DNA of 64,000 nucleotides from LMUY01 sp965276785 (GCA_965276785.1 OZ255629.1:4340001-4404000), one strand, 5' to 3'; positions 25,090-34,412 are shown, numbered from the stretch's first letter. Numbers and translations: made by a program. Notes: generated by a model not told the origin, from the letters alone.

Positions 25090-25105
25090 TATTCGCTAGC
25101 GAATA
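25090..25105. promoter_or_regulatory. 16-bp perfect palindrome between divergent genes
   Basis: TATTCGCTAGCGAATA is fully self-complementary and is flanked by CCC on the left and GGG on the right. It lies in the 274-base gap between the GNAT gene and aapQ, so it could be an operator for either. No adjacent regulator gene of matching type was seen. Confidence 0.4.
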
Positions 25106-25297
25106 CGGGGAGGCGCAATCGCCGCCCCTCTACCATACCGAACTCCACGCCCGGCCCTCGCCCGGGATTCCTGAGACCAGGCGGACCGAGCCTGATCCTA
25201 CCGTGACAGCAGCGTTGCATCTCCTGCCCCGCTGCCACAGAATGGCAGCCATGCGCCCATGCGGCGCGTGCGTGGTCTGTCTCAGGGGTCTTGCCGC

Positions 25298-26509
25298 ATG
25301 TCCGAAACCACCTTCGACCCCCGGCTGCAGCCCGCCCGCGCTGCGCCAAAGCGGCGCATGCAGCTCAGTTGGGCCGACCCCACCTTCCGCAGCGTCGTGT
25401 CTCAGGCGGCCGTGGTCGCTCTGGTGGTCGCCATCGGCGTCTACCTGGTGCGCAACACGGCCCGCAACTTGGACGCGCGCCACATTGCCACCGGGTTCGG
25501 CTTCTTGGGCGGCATGGCGGGGATCCCGATCGGCGAAAGCCCGATCCCGTACAATCCGGCGGCTGACACCTACGGCTACGCCCTGCTGGTCGGCGTGCTC
25601 AACACGCTCAAAGTGGCAATCATCGGGATTGTGCTGGCGACCATCTGGGGCACGCTGATCGGGATCGCGCGGCTCTCCAAGAACTGGCTGTTGGCCCGGC
25701 TGGCCGCCCTCTATGTCGAAGTCATCCGCGACATCCCCGTGCTGCTGCAGTTGCTGTTCTGGTATGGCGTGCTGCAAGGCTTGCCGACCGTGCGCAACGC
25801 AGCGCATCCGCTGCCGGGCGTGTTCCTGTCCAATCGCGGGATCAAGGTGCCGCTGCTGGACTGGCAAGCGGCGCATAGTTGGGCGGTCCTTGCCTTCCTG
25901 CTTGCCATAGCGGGCACCGTCGCGTGGTCGCGCGTGGCGGCCAAGCGGCAGGCCGAGACGGGCGTGCGCCCGAAAGTTTGGCCGGTAGCAATCGCGCTAT
26001 TGGTCGGCCTGCCTGTGCTGGTCTGGGCCGCTTTGGGGGCACCATTCACGCTGGACATGCCGGTCAAGGGCGGCTTCAATTTCCGTGGCGGCGGCACCAT
26101 CAGCCCGGAATACACCGCCCTCACCCTGGGGCTGGTGATCTACACCGCCTCCTACATCGCCGAGATCGTCCGCTCCGGCATCCAGGCCGTGGCGCAGGGC
26201 CAATGGGAGGCCGCCGGGGCGCTGGGCCTGCGGCCTGGCGCCGTGCTGCGCCGCGTGGTGCTGCCGCAGGCGTTGCGGGTGGTGATACCGCCGATGACCA
26301 GCCAATACCTGAACCTCACCAAGAACAGCTCGCTGGCGATTGCGATCGGCTACCAAGACCTGATGTCGGTGGACCAAACCACGCTGAACCAGACCGGCCA
26401 AGCCATCGAGGCGATCGCGCTGGCCATGGCGGTCTACCTGGCCATCAGCCTGTCGATTAGCCTGTTTATGAACTGGTACAACACGCGCGTCGCGCTGGTG
26501 GAGCGTTGA
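25298..26509 (+). CDS. aapQ: General L-amino-acid ABC transporter permease, AapQ-like
   Basis: A 403-residue inner-membrane permease, about the length of AapQ and longer than ordinary HisM-type permeases because of an extra cytoplasmic/periplasmic insert. The membrane helices include SQAAVVALVVAIGVYLV and ALLVGVLNTLKVAIIGIVLA. VEVIRDIPVLLQLLFWY and the EAA loop GQWEAAGALGLRPGAVLRR identify the polar amino-acid permease family. It pairs with the next gene's permease. The gene order Q-M-P matches aap operons, but aapJ is not upstream; a GNAT gene is there. Confidence 0.88.
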   Translation: MSETTFDPRLQPARAAPKRRMQLSWADPTFRSVVSQAAVVALVVAIGVYLVRNTARNLDARHIATGFGFLGGMAGIPIGESPIPYNPAADTYGYALLVGVLNTLKVAIIGIVLATIWGTLIGIARLSKNWLLARLAALYVEVIRDIPVLLQLLFWYGVLQGLPTVRNAAHPLPGVFLSNRGIKVPLLDWQAAHSWAVLAFLLAIAGTVAWSRVAAKRQAETGVRPKVWPVAIALLVGLPVLVWAALGAPFTLDMPVKGGFNFRGGGTISPEYTALTLGLVIYTASYIAEIVRSGIQAVAQGQWEAAGALGLRPGAVLRRVVLPQALRVVIPPMTSQYLNLTKNSSLAIAIGYQDLMSVDQTTLNQTGQAIEAIALAMAVYLAISLSISLFMNWYNTRVALVER

Positions 26510-26511
26510 CG

Positions 26512-27684
26512 GTGAGCGATCTGGCATCTGCCGGGATCGACCCGGTCTCCTCGGTCGCCGGCCAAGCGGCAACGCCGGCTGCAACGCGGGAGCGTCCGCG
26601 CATCGCGTCCGGCAGCCCGTTGGCTTGGCTGCGCGCCAATCTGTTCCAATCGGTGCCATCCAGCATCGCCACGGTGCTGTTCGGCGCCCTGATGCTCTAC
26701 TGGGCGGTGTCGCTGTTCAGTTGGGCCGTGTTGCATGCCGTCTGGTCGGTGCCGCAGGGAGCGACCGGGCCCAACACGACCGCCTGCCAGCAGGCCCAGG
26801 GCACGGGCGCATGCTGGGCGATTGTGCACGAGAAATACCGGCTGATCCTGTTCGGCCGCTATCCCTACGACCTGCAATGGCGCACGGCCTTGGTGGTGGT
26901 GCTGTTCGTCGGCCTGTATGCCGTCTCCGCCTGGCGCAGGATGTGGCGCCGCGAACTCATCCTCGTCTGGCTGGCGGTGCTCGCGACGATTGCCGTGCTG
27001 ATGTGGGGCGGGGTGTTGGGCTTGGCCTATGTCTCGCAGGACCAATGGGGCGGCCTGCCGCTGACGCTGATCCTGGCGACCTTCGGCGTCGCCTTCGCCT
27101 TTCCGTTATCAGTCCTGGTGGCGCTGGGCCGGCGCTCCAAGCAGGTCCCGGTCGTCAAGGCGCTTTGCGTGATCTATGTCGAGTTGATCCGCGGCGTGCC
27201 GCTGATCTCGCTGCTGTTTATGGCCAGCGTGATGTTGCCGCTGTTTCTACCGGAGGGGCTGGACATCGATAAGCTGCTGCGTGCGCAGGTGGCGATCATC
27301 TTGTTCACCGGCGCCTACTTGGCCGAGGTGGTGCGGGGCGGGTTACAGGCGTTGCCCAAGGGCCAAGCGGAGGCTGCCGATGCGTTAGGCTTGTCCTACT
27401 GGAAGAAGACCGGCCTCATTATCCTTCCCCAAGCGCTGCGGCTGGTGATCCCGCCGCTGGTCAACACGTTTATCGGCTTCTTCAAGGACACCAGCCTGGT
27501 ATTGATCATTGGCCTGTATGACTTGACCGCCGCAGGCAAGGTCGCCATGAGCGAGCCGATCTGGGCTGCCTACTCCACCGAAATCTACCTCGTTCTGGCC
27601 GCCATCTACTTCGTGTTCTGCTACACCATGGCGCGCTACAGCCGAGGCCTGGAGCGTGAGTTCGCCCGCGCCCGCAACCGCTAG
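26512..27684 (+). CDS. aapM: General L-amino-acid ABC transporter permease, AapM-like
   Basis: A 390-residue permease, the partner of the upstream AapQ-like protein. The hydrophilic N-terminus leads into about eight helices. The conserved ELIRGVPLISLLFMASVMLP and the EAA loop KGQAEAADALGLSYWKKTG are both present. The start is taken as GTG at 26512, three bases after the aapQ stop, with GGAG upstream; a TTG at 26506 overlaps the stop and is less likely. Confidence 0.88.
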   Translation: MSDLASAGIDPVSSVAGQAATPAATRERPRIASGSPLAWLRANLFQSVPSSIATVLFGALMLYWAVSLFSWAVLHAVWSVPQGATGPNTTACQQAQGTGACWAIVHEKYRLILFGRYPYDLQWRTALVVVLFVGLYAVSAWRRMWRRELILVWLAVLATIAVLMWGGVLGLAYVSQDQWGGLPLTLILATFGVAFAFPLSVLVALGRRSKQVPVVKALCVIYVELIRGVPLISLLFMASVMLPLFLPEGLDIDKLLRAQVAIILFTGAYLAEVVRGGLQALPKGQAEAADALGLSYWKKTGLIILPQALRLVIPPLVNTFIGFFKDTSLVLIIGLYDLTAAGKVAMSEPIWAAYSTEIYLVLAAIYFVFCYTMARYSRGLEREFARARNR

Positions 27685-27698
27685 CAAAGGACCCGACC

Positions 27699-28496
27699 AT
27701 GAGCGCTGCGATGCAGATGTCGCCCTCGCCCCCGTCTCACCAAGCCTTGTCCAACCAGGCGCCCGCCATCATGCTGGACCGGGTCAACAAGTGGTACGGC
27801 GCCATGCACGTGCTGCGCGACGTCTCATTGACGGTGGGACAGAAAGAGCGGGTGGTCGTGTGCGGCCCCTCCGGGTCCGGCAAGTCCACCATGATCCGCT
27901 GCATCAACCGGCTGGAGACGCACCAGGAAGGCCGCATCGTAGTGGATGGCACGGAACTGACCGACGACCTGCGCGCGTTGGATACGATCCGCCGTGAGGT
28001 GGGCATGGTGTTCCAGTCGTTCAATCTGTTCCCCCACCTGACCATCCTGGAGAACTGCACCTTGGCGCCGATTTGGGTGCGCAAGATGCCGAAAGCGGAG
28101 GCGGAGGAGTTGGCGATGAGCTATTTGCGCCGGGTCAAGATCCCGGAGCAAGCCAAGAAATACCCCGGCCAGCTGTCCGGCGGCCAGCAGCAGCGCGTCG
28201 CCATCGCCCGCGCGCTGTGCATGAAGCCCAAGATCATGCTGTTCGACGAGCCGACCTCGGCCCTCGACCCGGAGATGATCAAGGAGGTGCTGGACACCAT
28301 GATCGGCCTGGCGGAGGACGGCATGACCATGGTCTGCGTAACTCACGAAATGGGGTTCGCCAAGAAAGTGGCCGATCGGGTGGTGTTCATGGACCGCGGC
28401 GAAGTGGTGGAGGCCGGGCCGCCGGCGCAGATGTTCGACGCCCCGAAGACGGACCGGCTTAAGCTGTTCCTAAGCCAGATCCTCAAGGACCACTGA
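27699..28496 (+). CDS. aapP: Amino-acid ABC transporter ATP-binding protein, AapP-like
   Basis: A 265-residue ABC ATPase. Walker A is GPSGSGKST, the Q-loop is in MVFQSFNLFPH, the signature is LSGGQQQR, Walker B is IMLFDEPTSALDPE and the switch His is in VCVTHEMGF. The family's polar amino-acid subfamily is indicated by the GlnQ-like sequence. It follows aapM by 14 bases with AAAGGA as ribosome site. It powers the AapQ/AapM permease pair. Confidence 0.93.
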   Translation: MSAAMQMSPSPPSHQALSNQAPAIMLDRVNKWYGAMHVLRDVSLTVGQKERVVVCGPSGSGKSTMIRCINRLETHQEGRIVVDGTELTDDLRALDTIRREVGMVFQSFNLFPHLTILENCTLAPIWVRKMPKAEAEELAMSYLRRVKIPEQAKKYPGQLSGGQQQRVAIARALCMKPKIMLFDEPTSALDPEMIKEVLDTMIGLAEDGMTMVCVTHEMGFAKKVADRVVFMDRGEVVEAGPPAQMFDAPKTDRLKLFLSQILKDH

Positions 28497-28534
28497 CGGC
28501 GCATCGTCCTTCGCTGGCAGGACAGGGGGAACCG

Positions 28535-30112
28535 ATGAAGCGCAGGACCTTGCTTGCCGGCACTCTGGCCGCCGCCGCGCTGCCGCGCCCTTCGCTGGCG
28601 CAGAACGCGCGGGTGCTGAAGTTCATCCCCGAAGGCAACCTCGCCAACCCCGACCCGATCTGGACCACCACCACCGTGGCGCGCAACCACGGCTACATGA
28701 TCTACGACACGCTGTTCGGCGTGGACTCGCAACTCAATGCGAAGCCGCAGATGTGCCAGGGCTTCGATGTCTCCGATGACAAGCTGACCTGGAGCTTTCG
28801 GCTGCGCGATGGCCTCAAGTTCCACGACGGTGCCCCCGTGCGTGGCATCGATTGCGTCGCTTCAATCAAGCGCTGGATGGCGCGCGACGCCTTCGGCCAA
28901 CGTGTTGCCACGCAGCTCGACAGCATGGCCGCGCCGGACGACCGGAGTTTTGCCATCAAGCTCACCAAGCCGTTCCCACTGCTGGCGACGGCGTTCGGCA
29001 AGGCGGCGGCCAACGTCTGCTTCATCATGCCGCAGCACGTGGCGCAGACCGACCCGTTCAGCCAGATCACCGACTTCACCGGCTCCGGCCCGTTCCGCTT
29101 CCTGCGCAGCGACTGGCAACCCGGCGTGCTCGCCGCCTACGCGCGCAACGAGGCCTATACGTCCCGGAACGAGCCGCCGGATTTCACCGCCGGCGGCAAG
29201 CCGGTGTATTTTGACCGGGTCGAATGGAACATCATCACCGACCCGGCCACCTGCGCCGGCGCGATCCAGACCGGGGAGGAGGATTGGTGGCAGGTGCCAG
29301 TCCCGGACTTGCTGCCGGTGCTGAAGCAGGCGGCGGGCGTCAAGATCGTGCCGATGACGCGGTTCGGCAGCATCGAGATCCTGCGCTTCAACGAGCTGTG
29401 GCCGCCGTTCGACAACGTTAAGATGCGCCAGGCCATCCTGCACGTGGTGGATCAGAAGGAGTATATGGAGGCAGCGTTCGGCGACGATGCCAGCCTCTAC
29501 AAGTCGGGTGTCGGCGTGTTCACGCCGGGCTCGCCCGCTGCCAGCACCGTCGGCATGGCCGCCATCGACGGCCCGCGCGATTGGGAGCTCGCCAAGAAGC
29601 TGGTCCAGGAGTCGGGCTATAGCGGCGAGAAGGTCGTCATTCTCTCGCCCACCGATTACCCGTTCCTGCAGGCGTTCTGCCAGGTCACGCGTGACCTGCT
29701 GAGCAAGCTGGGCGTGTCGGTGGACTATGTGGCGACGGATTGGGGCACGGTGGTGCAGCGCCGTGCCAACAAGGCGGCGCCCGGCAAGGGCGGCTGGAAC
29801 GTGTTCTGCACCGGTTGGGAAGGCCTCAATGTGGACGATCCGGCCGGGCACTACCCCATCCTGGGCAACGGCCAGAGCGCCTGGTTCGGCTGGCCCACCA
29901 GCCCGCGGATCGAGCAACTGCGGACCGATTGGTTTGACGCACCGGATGATGCCGCGCGCAAGCAGGCGACCGACGGGATCCAGGCCGCGGTCTGGCAGGA
30001 AGTGCCATACGTGCCGCTCGGTCAATTCTTTCAGCCAGCCGCGATGCGCACCACCATCACCGGCGTTGTGGACAGCCCATTCCCGATCTTCTGGAACGCG
30101 CGAAAAGGCTAA
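28535..30112 (+). CDS. Family-5 (peptide/nickel type) ABC transporter solute-binding protein
   Basis: A 525-residue periplasmic binding protein. Its signal peptide starts MKRRTLLAGTLAAAALP and ends SLAQ; the twin Arg suggests Tat or Sec export. The SBP_bac_5 hallmarks are DDKLTWSFRLRDGLKFHDGA, GSGPFRF and EVPYVPLGQ near the end. Members bind peptides, opines or nickel. It lies 38 bases after aapP, where an amino-acid-binding AapJ-type protein would be expected. A Dpp-type binding protein does not usually work with Aap-type permeases, so either it serves another permease or this set has been recombined. Confidence 0.85.
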   Translation: MKRRTLLAGTLAAAALPRPSLAQNARVLKFIPEGNLANPDPIWTTTTVARNHGYMIYDTLFGVDSQLNAKPQMCQGFDVSDDKLTWSFRLRDGLKFHDGAPVRGIDCVASIKRWMARDAFGQRVATQLDSMAAPDDRSFAIKLTKPFPLLATAFGKAAANVCFIMPQHVAQTDPFSQITDFTGSGPFRFLRSDWQPGVLAAYARNEAYTSRNEPPDFTAGGKPVYFDRVEWNIITDPATCAGAIQTGEEDWWQVPVPDLLPVLKQAAGVKIVPMTRFGSIEILRFNELWPPFDNVKMRQAILHVVDQKEYMEAAFGDDASLYKSGVGVFTPGSPAASTVGMAAIDGPRDWELAKKLVQESGYSGEKVVILSPTDYPFLQAFCQVTRDLLSKLGVSVDYVATDWGTVVQRRANKAAPGKGGWNVFCTGWEGLNVDDPAGHYPILGNGQSAWFGWPTSPRIEQLRTDWFDAPDDAARKQATDGIQAAVWQEVPYVPLGQFFQPAAMRTTITGVVDSPFPIFWNARKG

Positions 30113-30132
30113 AGCCTGAACGCTTAAGGTTG
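30113..30132. repeat. Degenerate copy of the 2245 repeat
   Basis: AGCCTGAACGCTTAAGGTTG begins two bases after a stop codon and matches AGCCTGAGCGCTTCAGGTTG at 2245-2264 at 17 of 20 positions. The matching right arm of the hairpin is missing here. Confidence 0.45.
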
Positions 30133-30235
30133 CATCTCCGCCTAGCGCCTGGAGCATGGCAAGCTGCTACCTATTTATAGTCTAGGGCAATAAGCTGCTT
30201 GTTCATAATCAGGCGCGCGCAGAGGCTCCACCGAG

Positions 30236-31249
30236 ATGAAACCAGGCAAATCAACGACGTTGCCGGTCGGCGTCATTGAGCGGCATCGGTTTGACGTCGG
30301 CATCGAGGAGCTGCAGACCTTCCTGGCCGTGGCCGAGTTGGGCAGCTTCAGCTTGGCGGCAGAGCACCTGAATCTTTCGCAGCCGTCCATCAGCAACCGG
30401 ATCAGACGGCTTGAGACGAAACTCTTCGTCCGCCTGCTCGACCGGACAACGCGGCGGGCGGAGCTGACCGAGGCTGGCCAACGGCTCTATGATCAGGCAA
30501 CCGAGACCCTGTTCGGCTTGCGCAGGCTGCTGCAGAACTTCAAGAAGGAAGCAGTGTCGCGAGACCGCGAAGTCCGAGTTGCGGCAACTCCAATGGTTGC
30601 GACCATCGGCCTGCCGCCGATCCTGGGTCTTTTTCGCAAAGCCCACACGTCCATAACCGTCCTTCTGCACGATCTAGCCCCCGCTGACGCGCTCAAACAT
30701 GTGGCGGACGGAAGCTGCGACCTCGCCGTGATGGCACTCGCGGAGTCATGGCCGAACGTGAGCTTCGAGCCGCTGCTATCCGACACATGCGTGGTCATCA
30801 CGTCGCTTCAGCACCCGCTGCTCAAGAACGCGTCGGCAACCCTCAGGGACGCGCTTCAATACCCGCTGCTCAGCCCAGACCGGCATGCCGGGCTGCGAGC
30901 GGCCATTGTCGCAGAAGCACGCAAACGCGATCTGACCGTGACGCTCTCCCCGGAGGCTCGCGGCGTGAGCAATGTCATGACGCTAGTTGCCATGGCTGCG
31001 GCGGGTTTGGGAGTATGCTTCCATCCACGCTTGTTCGTGCCGGCCGCACTCGAGCCCACGATTGGCATGTTGCCGCTCGCAGACTGCCAGATCGTGCGCA
31101 AATTCGGCATCGTGACGGCAGATAACCGGCCGCTTTCCGTATCGGCGCGGAAGTTTCGCGATTTTGTCCGTGCCTCCATAGCCAAAATCACCGCACCGGC
31201 CGAGGGCGGATGGCAACCGATCCGCTCTGTACCGAGTGATAATAGTTGA
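30236..31249 (+). CDS. LysR-family transcriptional regulator
   Basis: A 337-residue LysR regulator. The helix-turn-helix is GIEELQTFLAVAELGSFSLA with NLSQPSISNRIRRLE, preceded by an unusual N-terminal extension of about 22 residues. The effector-binding domain begins REVRVAATPMVATIGLPP. It lies 123 bases after the family-5 binding-protein gene on the same strand, and may control it or the transporter. The 169 bases after it, up to the cysN stop, hold no gene. Confidence 0.88.
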   Translation: MKPGKSTTLPVGVIERHRFDVGIEELQTFLAVAELGSFSLAAEHLNLSQPSISNRIRRLETKLFVRLLDRTTRRAELTEAGQRLYDQATETLFGLRRLLQNFKKEAVSRDREVRVAATPMVATIGLPPILGLFRKAHTSITVLLHDLAPADALKHVADGSCDLAVMALAESWPNVSFEPLLSDTCVVITSLQHPLLKNASATLRDALQYPLLSPDRHAGLRAAIVAEARKRDLTVTLSPEARGVSNVMTLVAMAAAGLGVCFHPRLFVPAALEPTIGMLPLADCQIVRKFGIVTADNRPLSVSARKFRDFVRASIAKITAPAEGGWQPIRSVPSDNS

Positions 31250-31418
31250 TCGTGCATTGTAGGACGCTTGCCGGAATAGGCGCATGTCTCCTTGGCAACG
31301 ACACTCAACTTGTGACTCCCTTGGGCTGCGGTCTAAATCGATGGCGCCATGGATGCAGTTAAACTCCAATGAGCAATGCGAAGCGTTGGCGACCGATCTG
31401 GCTAGCCTGCTGGGCGGC

Positions 31419-33263
31419 TTACCGCCGCCTCGCTGAGGCAGCCAGCGCCGCCACTACCTGCTCCGCCAGCGTCTGCGGGCTCTCTTCCTCGGTGCGCAGA
31501 TGCAGGTCAGGCGCCAGCGGCGGCTCATACGGCGCGCTCACGCCGGTGAGGTTCTGCAACTGGCCGGCATCCGCCTTACGATACAGGCCTTTTGGGTCCC
31601 GCTCGCGGCATGCCGCCAGGCTGGCGTCCACGAACACTTCGATGAACTCGCCCTGGGGCAGGCGGGCCCGGGCGGCATCTCGTTCGGCACGATAGGGCGA
31701 GATGAACGCTACCAGTACAATCAAGCCGGCGTCGGCGAACAGCGCCGCTACCTCCGAGATGCGGCGCAGGTTCTCCACCCGGTCGGCCTCGGTGAAGCCG
31801 AGGTCGCGGTTCAAGCCATGGCGCACGTTGTCGCCATCCAGCAGGTAGGTGTGGCAACCCTCGGCATGCAGCCGGCGCTCGACCAGGTTGGCGATGGTGG
31901 ACTTGCCGGCGCCGGGCAGGCCGGTGAACCACACCACCGTAGGCCGCTGCCCTTTCAGCCCGGCGCGCGCTGCACGGTCCACGTCGAGCGCTTGCCAGGC
32001 CAGGTTGCTGGCCCGGCGCAGCGCGTAGTCGATGGTGCCCGCGCCCACGGTGGCGAAGCTCTGCCGGTCGATCAGCAGGAACCCGCCCAGGCTGCGGCCC
32101 TCGGCGTAGGGCTCGAACGCGACCGGCGCATCCAGCGCCAGGTTCACCAGAGCAAGGTCGTTCAGCTCCAGCGCCTCCGCCGCTGCCTCGGCGCCGGTCT
32201 CGGGATCCATCCGGTGGCGGATACGGGTGACGCAACCCGGCACCGTGCGGGTGCCGACCCGGATCAGGTAGGACCGGCCGGGCACCAGCGCGTCCTCATG
32301 CAGCCAAAGCAACCGGGCCTGGAACTGGTCCGACACCGGCACCGGGTCGGCGGCGCTCGACAGCACCTCCCCGGCCGGTACGTCGGTCTCGGGGGCGAGC
32401 AGCAGCGTGACGGCGCGGCCAGCCGGGGCGGCCTGCAGCTCGCCCTCCGGGGCCAGGATGCGTGAGACGCTGGCGAGGCGGCCGCTACCGGCCACCCGAA
32501 CCGCGTCGCCGAGGCGAACCGTCCCGGAAGCGACCGTGCCGGCATAGCCGCGGAACTCGTCATGCGGGCGGTTCACCCACTGCACCGCCATGCGGAACGG
32601 GCGTTCGGCCGCATCCGGAAGCACGACGGCGTCCATGTGCTCGAGCAAGGCCGGCCCGTCGTACCAGCCCATCGCCTCGGACCGGGTGACGACATTGTAG
32701 CCGCCCAGGGCACCGATCGGGATGGCTTGCACGGTGGTTTCGGGCGGAACGAGGGTTTGGAACGCAGCAGCGGCGACGTCGAACGGAGCCCGGTCAAACG
32801 CCACCAGGTCCATCTTGTTGACGGCCAACACGAAGCGCCGCACGCCCATCAGCAGGGCGATGGCGGCATGGCGCCGGGTCTGCCGCACCACGCCCTGGCG
32901 CACATCCAGCAGCATGATCGCGACATCGGCGGTGGAGGCGGCGGTGGCCATGTTGCGGGTGTACTGCTCATGGCCCGGCGCATCGGCGATCAGCAGGCGG
33001 CGCCGCGGCGTGGCGGCGTGGCAATAGGCGACGTCGATGGTGATGCCCTGCTCGGCCTCGGCCATCAGCCCGTCCACCAGCAACGCCGGGTCGGGGGCTT
33101 CGCCGGTGGTGCCGTGGCGCTGGCTGCGGCGGTGCCAGGCGGCGACGAGGTCCTCGGGCACCATGCCGCTGTCGTGGAGCAGGCGGCCGAGCAGGGTGGA
33201 TTTACCGTCATCCACGCTGCCGCAGACCAGCACGCGCAGAAGCGCCTTGCTTGGTTCGCTCAG
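31419..33263 (-). CDS. cysNC: Bifunctional sulfate adenylyltransferase large subunit / APS kinase
   Basis: The CysN half (about residues 1-420) is an EF-Tu-like GTPase: GSVDDGKST, DAPGHEQYTRN and NKMD. The C-terminal half is APS kinase: VVWFTGLPGAGKSTIANLVE, LLDGDNVRHGLN, then FISPYR. With CysD it makes APS from sulfate and ATP, then PAPS. The start is placed at a CTG that overlaps the cysD stop, because GGGAGGG lies seven bases upstream and the resulting LSEPSKALLRVLVCGS matches the usual CysN N-terminus. The only conventional start, GTG at 33233, would remove the first beta strand and has poor ribosome-site spacing. Length is 614 residues with CTG and 604 with GTG. Confidence 0.93.
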   Translation of the reverse strand: MSEPSKALLRVLVCGSVDDGKSTLLGRLLHDSGMVPEDLVAAWHRRSQRHGTTGEAPDPALLVDGLMAEAEQGITIDVAYCHAATPRRRLLIADAPGHEQYTRNMATAASTADVAIMLLDVRQGVVRQTRRHAAIALLMGVRRFVLAVNKMDLVAFDRAPFDVAAAAFQTLVPPETTVQAIPIGALGGYNVVTRSEAMGWYDGPALLEHMDAVVLPDAAERPFRMAVQWVNRPHDEFRGYAGTVASGTVRLGDAVRVAGSGRLASVSRILAPEGELQAAPAGRAVTLLLAPETDVPAGEVLSSAADPVPVSDQFQARLLWLHEDALVPGRSYLIRVGTRTVPGCVTRIRHRMDPETGAEAAAEALELNDLALVNLALDAPVAFEPYAEGRSLGGFLLIDRQSFATVGAGTIDYALRRASNLAWQALDVDRAARAGLKGQRPTVVWFTGLPGAGKSTIANLVERRLHAEGCHTYLLDGDNVRHGLNRDLGFTEADRVENLRRISEVAALFADAGLIVLVAFISPYRAERDAARARLPQGEFIEVFVDASLAACRERDPKGLYRKADAGQLQNLTGVSAPYEPPLAPDLHLRTEEESPQTLAEQVVAALAASARRR

Positions 33264-34159
33264 AAGTAGCCCTCCCGTTTCTTGCGCTCCATGGCGCCGG
33301 GCTGGTCGCGGTCGATCAGGCGGCCGCCGCGCTCGGATTGGTGCAAGGTGGGCAACTCGGCGACGATCTCGGCCACGGTTGCAGCCGTGGAGAGGGTGGC
33401 GCCGGTGAGCGGATAGCAGCCGAGGGTGCGGAACCGCGCGGTGCGGCGTTGCGGCCGCTCCCCGGGGCGCAGCCGCATCCGCTGGTCTTGCACCGAGATC
33501 AGCGTGCCGTCGCGCTGCACCAGCTCATGCTCGCGGGCGAAGTACAGGGACACGATGGGGATGTCCGCCGCGGCGATGTAGTCCCACACGTCGCGCTCGG
33601 TCCAGTTGGAGAGCGGGAACACTCGCGCCTGCTCGCCGGGGCGGGTGCGTAGGTTGTAGAGGTCCCAGAACTCGGGGCGTTGGCGCTGCGGGTCCCAAGC
33701 GTGGCTGGCGGAGCGGATGCTGACGATGCGCTCCTTGGCGCGGGAGGCGTCCTCGTCCCGCCGTGCGCCGCCGAATGCTGCGTCCCAGCCGCCGGCGGTG
33801 AGTGCCTGCTTGAGCGCGGCGGTTTTCATCACGTCGGTGTAGTGGCTGCCGTGGTCGAACGGATTGATGCCGGCCCGGCGCCCCTCCTCGTTGGTGTGGA
33901 CCACCAGGTCGAGGCGGAGCCGGCGCGCGGTTGCGTCCCGAAACGCGATCATTTCCGGGAATTTCCAGCCGGTGTCGATATGCAGCAGCGGGAACGGCAG
34001 CTTGGCGGGGGCAAACGCCTTCAGCGCCAGGTCGAGTAGGACGGAGGAGTCTTTGCCGATGGAGTAGAGCAGCACCGGCGCGCGGCACTCGGCCAAGGCG
34101 GCGCGGAAGATGTGGATGCTCTCGTCCTGGAGGCGCTGCAGGGTCGGCGGAAGCGTCAT
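33260..34159 (-). CDS. cysD: Sulfate adenylyltransferase small subunit
   Basis: A 299-residue PAPS-reductase-fold ATP sulfurylase subunit. It shows VLLYSIGKDSSVLL (the PP-loop SxGKDS), PFPLLHIDTGWKFPEMI, GARRDEDASRAKERI and PLSNWTERDVW. It makes adenylyl-sulfate together with CysN. Its end (MERKKREGYF) is the family's standard C-terminus and overlaps the cysN start. No cysH or cysIJ lies in the window. Confidence 0.95.
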   Translation of the reverse strand: MTLPPTLQRLQDESIHIFRAALAECRAPVLLYSIGKDSSVLLDLALKAFAPAKLPFPLLHIDTGWKFPEMIAFRDATARRLRLDLVVHTNEEGRRAGINPFDHGSHYTDVMKTAALKQALTAGGWDAAFGGARRDEDASRAKERIVSIRSASHAWDPQRQRPEFWDLYNLRTRPGEQARVFPLSNWTERDVWDYIAAADIPIVSLYFAREHELVQRDGTLISVQDQRMRLRPGERPQRRTARFRTLGCYPLTGATLSTAATVAEIVAELPTLHQSERGGRLIDRDQPGAMERKKREGYF

Positions 34160-34241
34160 GGGCGAGCGTTGTATAGAAGCTGCGCCCTCATGTCATGGTA
34201 TGCCGGCGTGACGCCTCATTCACCCGGGCGCGCTCTCCCGC

Positions 34242-34412
34242 TTATGGGCGATCGTCGCCTCGCCAGGGACGCCGGGTCGCGCCCAGGTCGGGCAGCCCGG
34301 CGGCGGCGGCCTGCTCGATCTCCAGCACGCGCATGACCACGCGCGTGGCGCGCAGGCCGAGGGTGGCGAGTTCGGTGAGCGTGGCGTCAAGATCGAGGGC
34401 AACGGCGTCCAT
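34242..34412 (-). pseudogene. Truncated copy of the hypothetical gene at 7651
   Basis: It encodes about 56 residues containing TELATLGLRATRVVMRVLEI, closely similar to the N-terminus of the protein at 7651. The match also covers the leader: GCTTAAAACTGTCCC (reverse strand, 34436-34450) stands 23 bases before the ATG, against GCTTGAAACTGTCCC at 7611-7625 for the full copy. Similarity ends after about 40 codons, so this looks like a fragment left by partial duplication. It could still be expressed as a short peptide. Confidence 0.55.
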
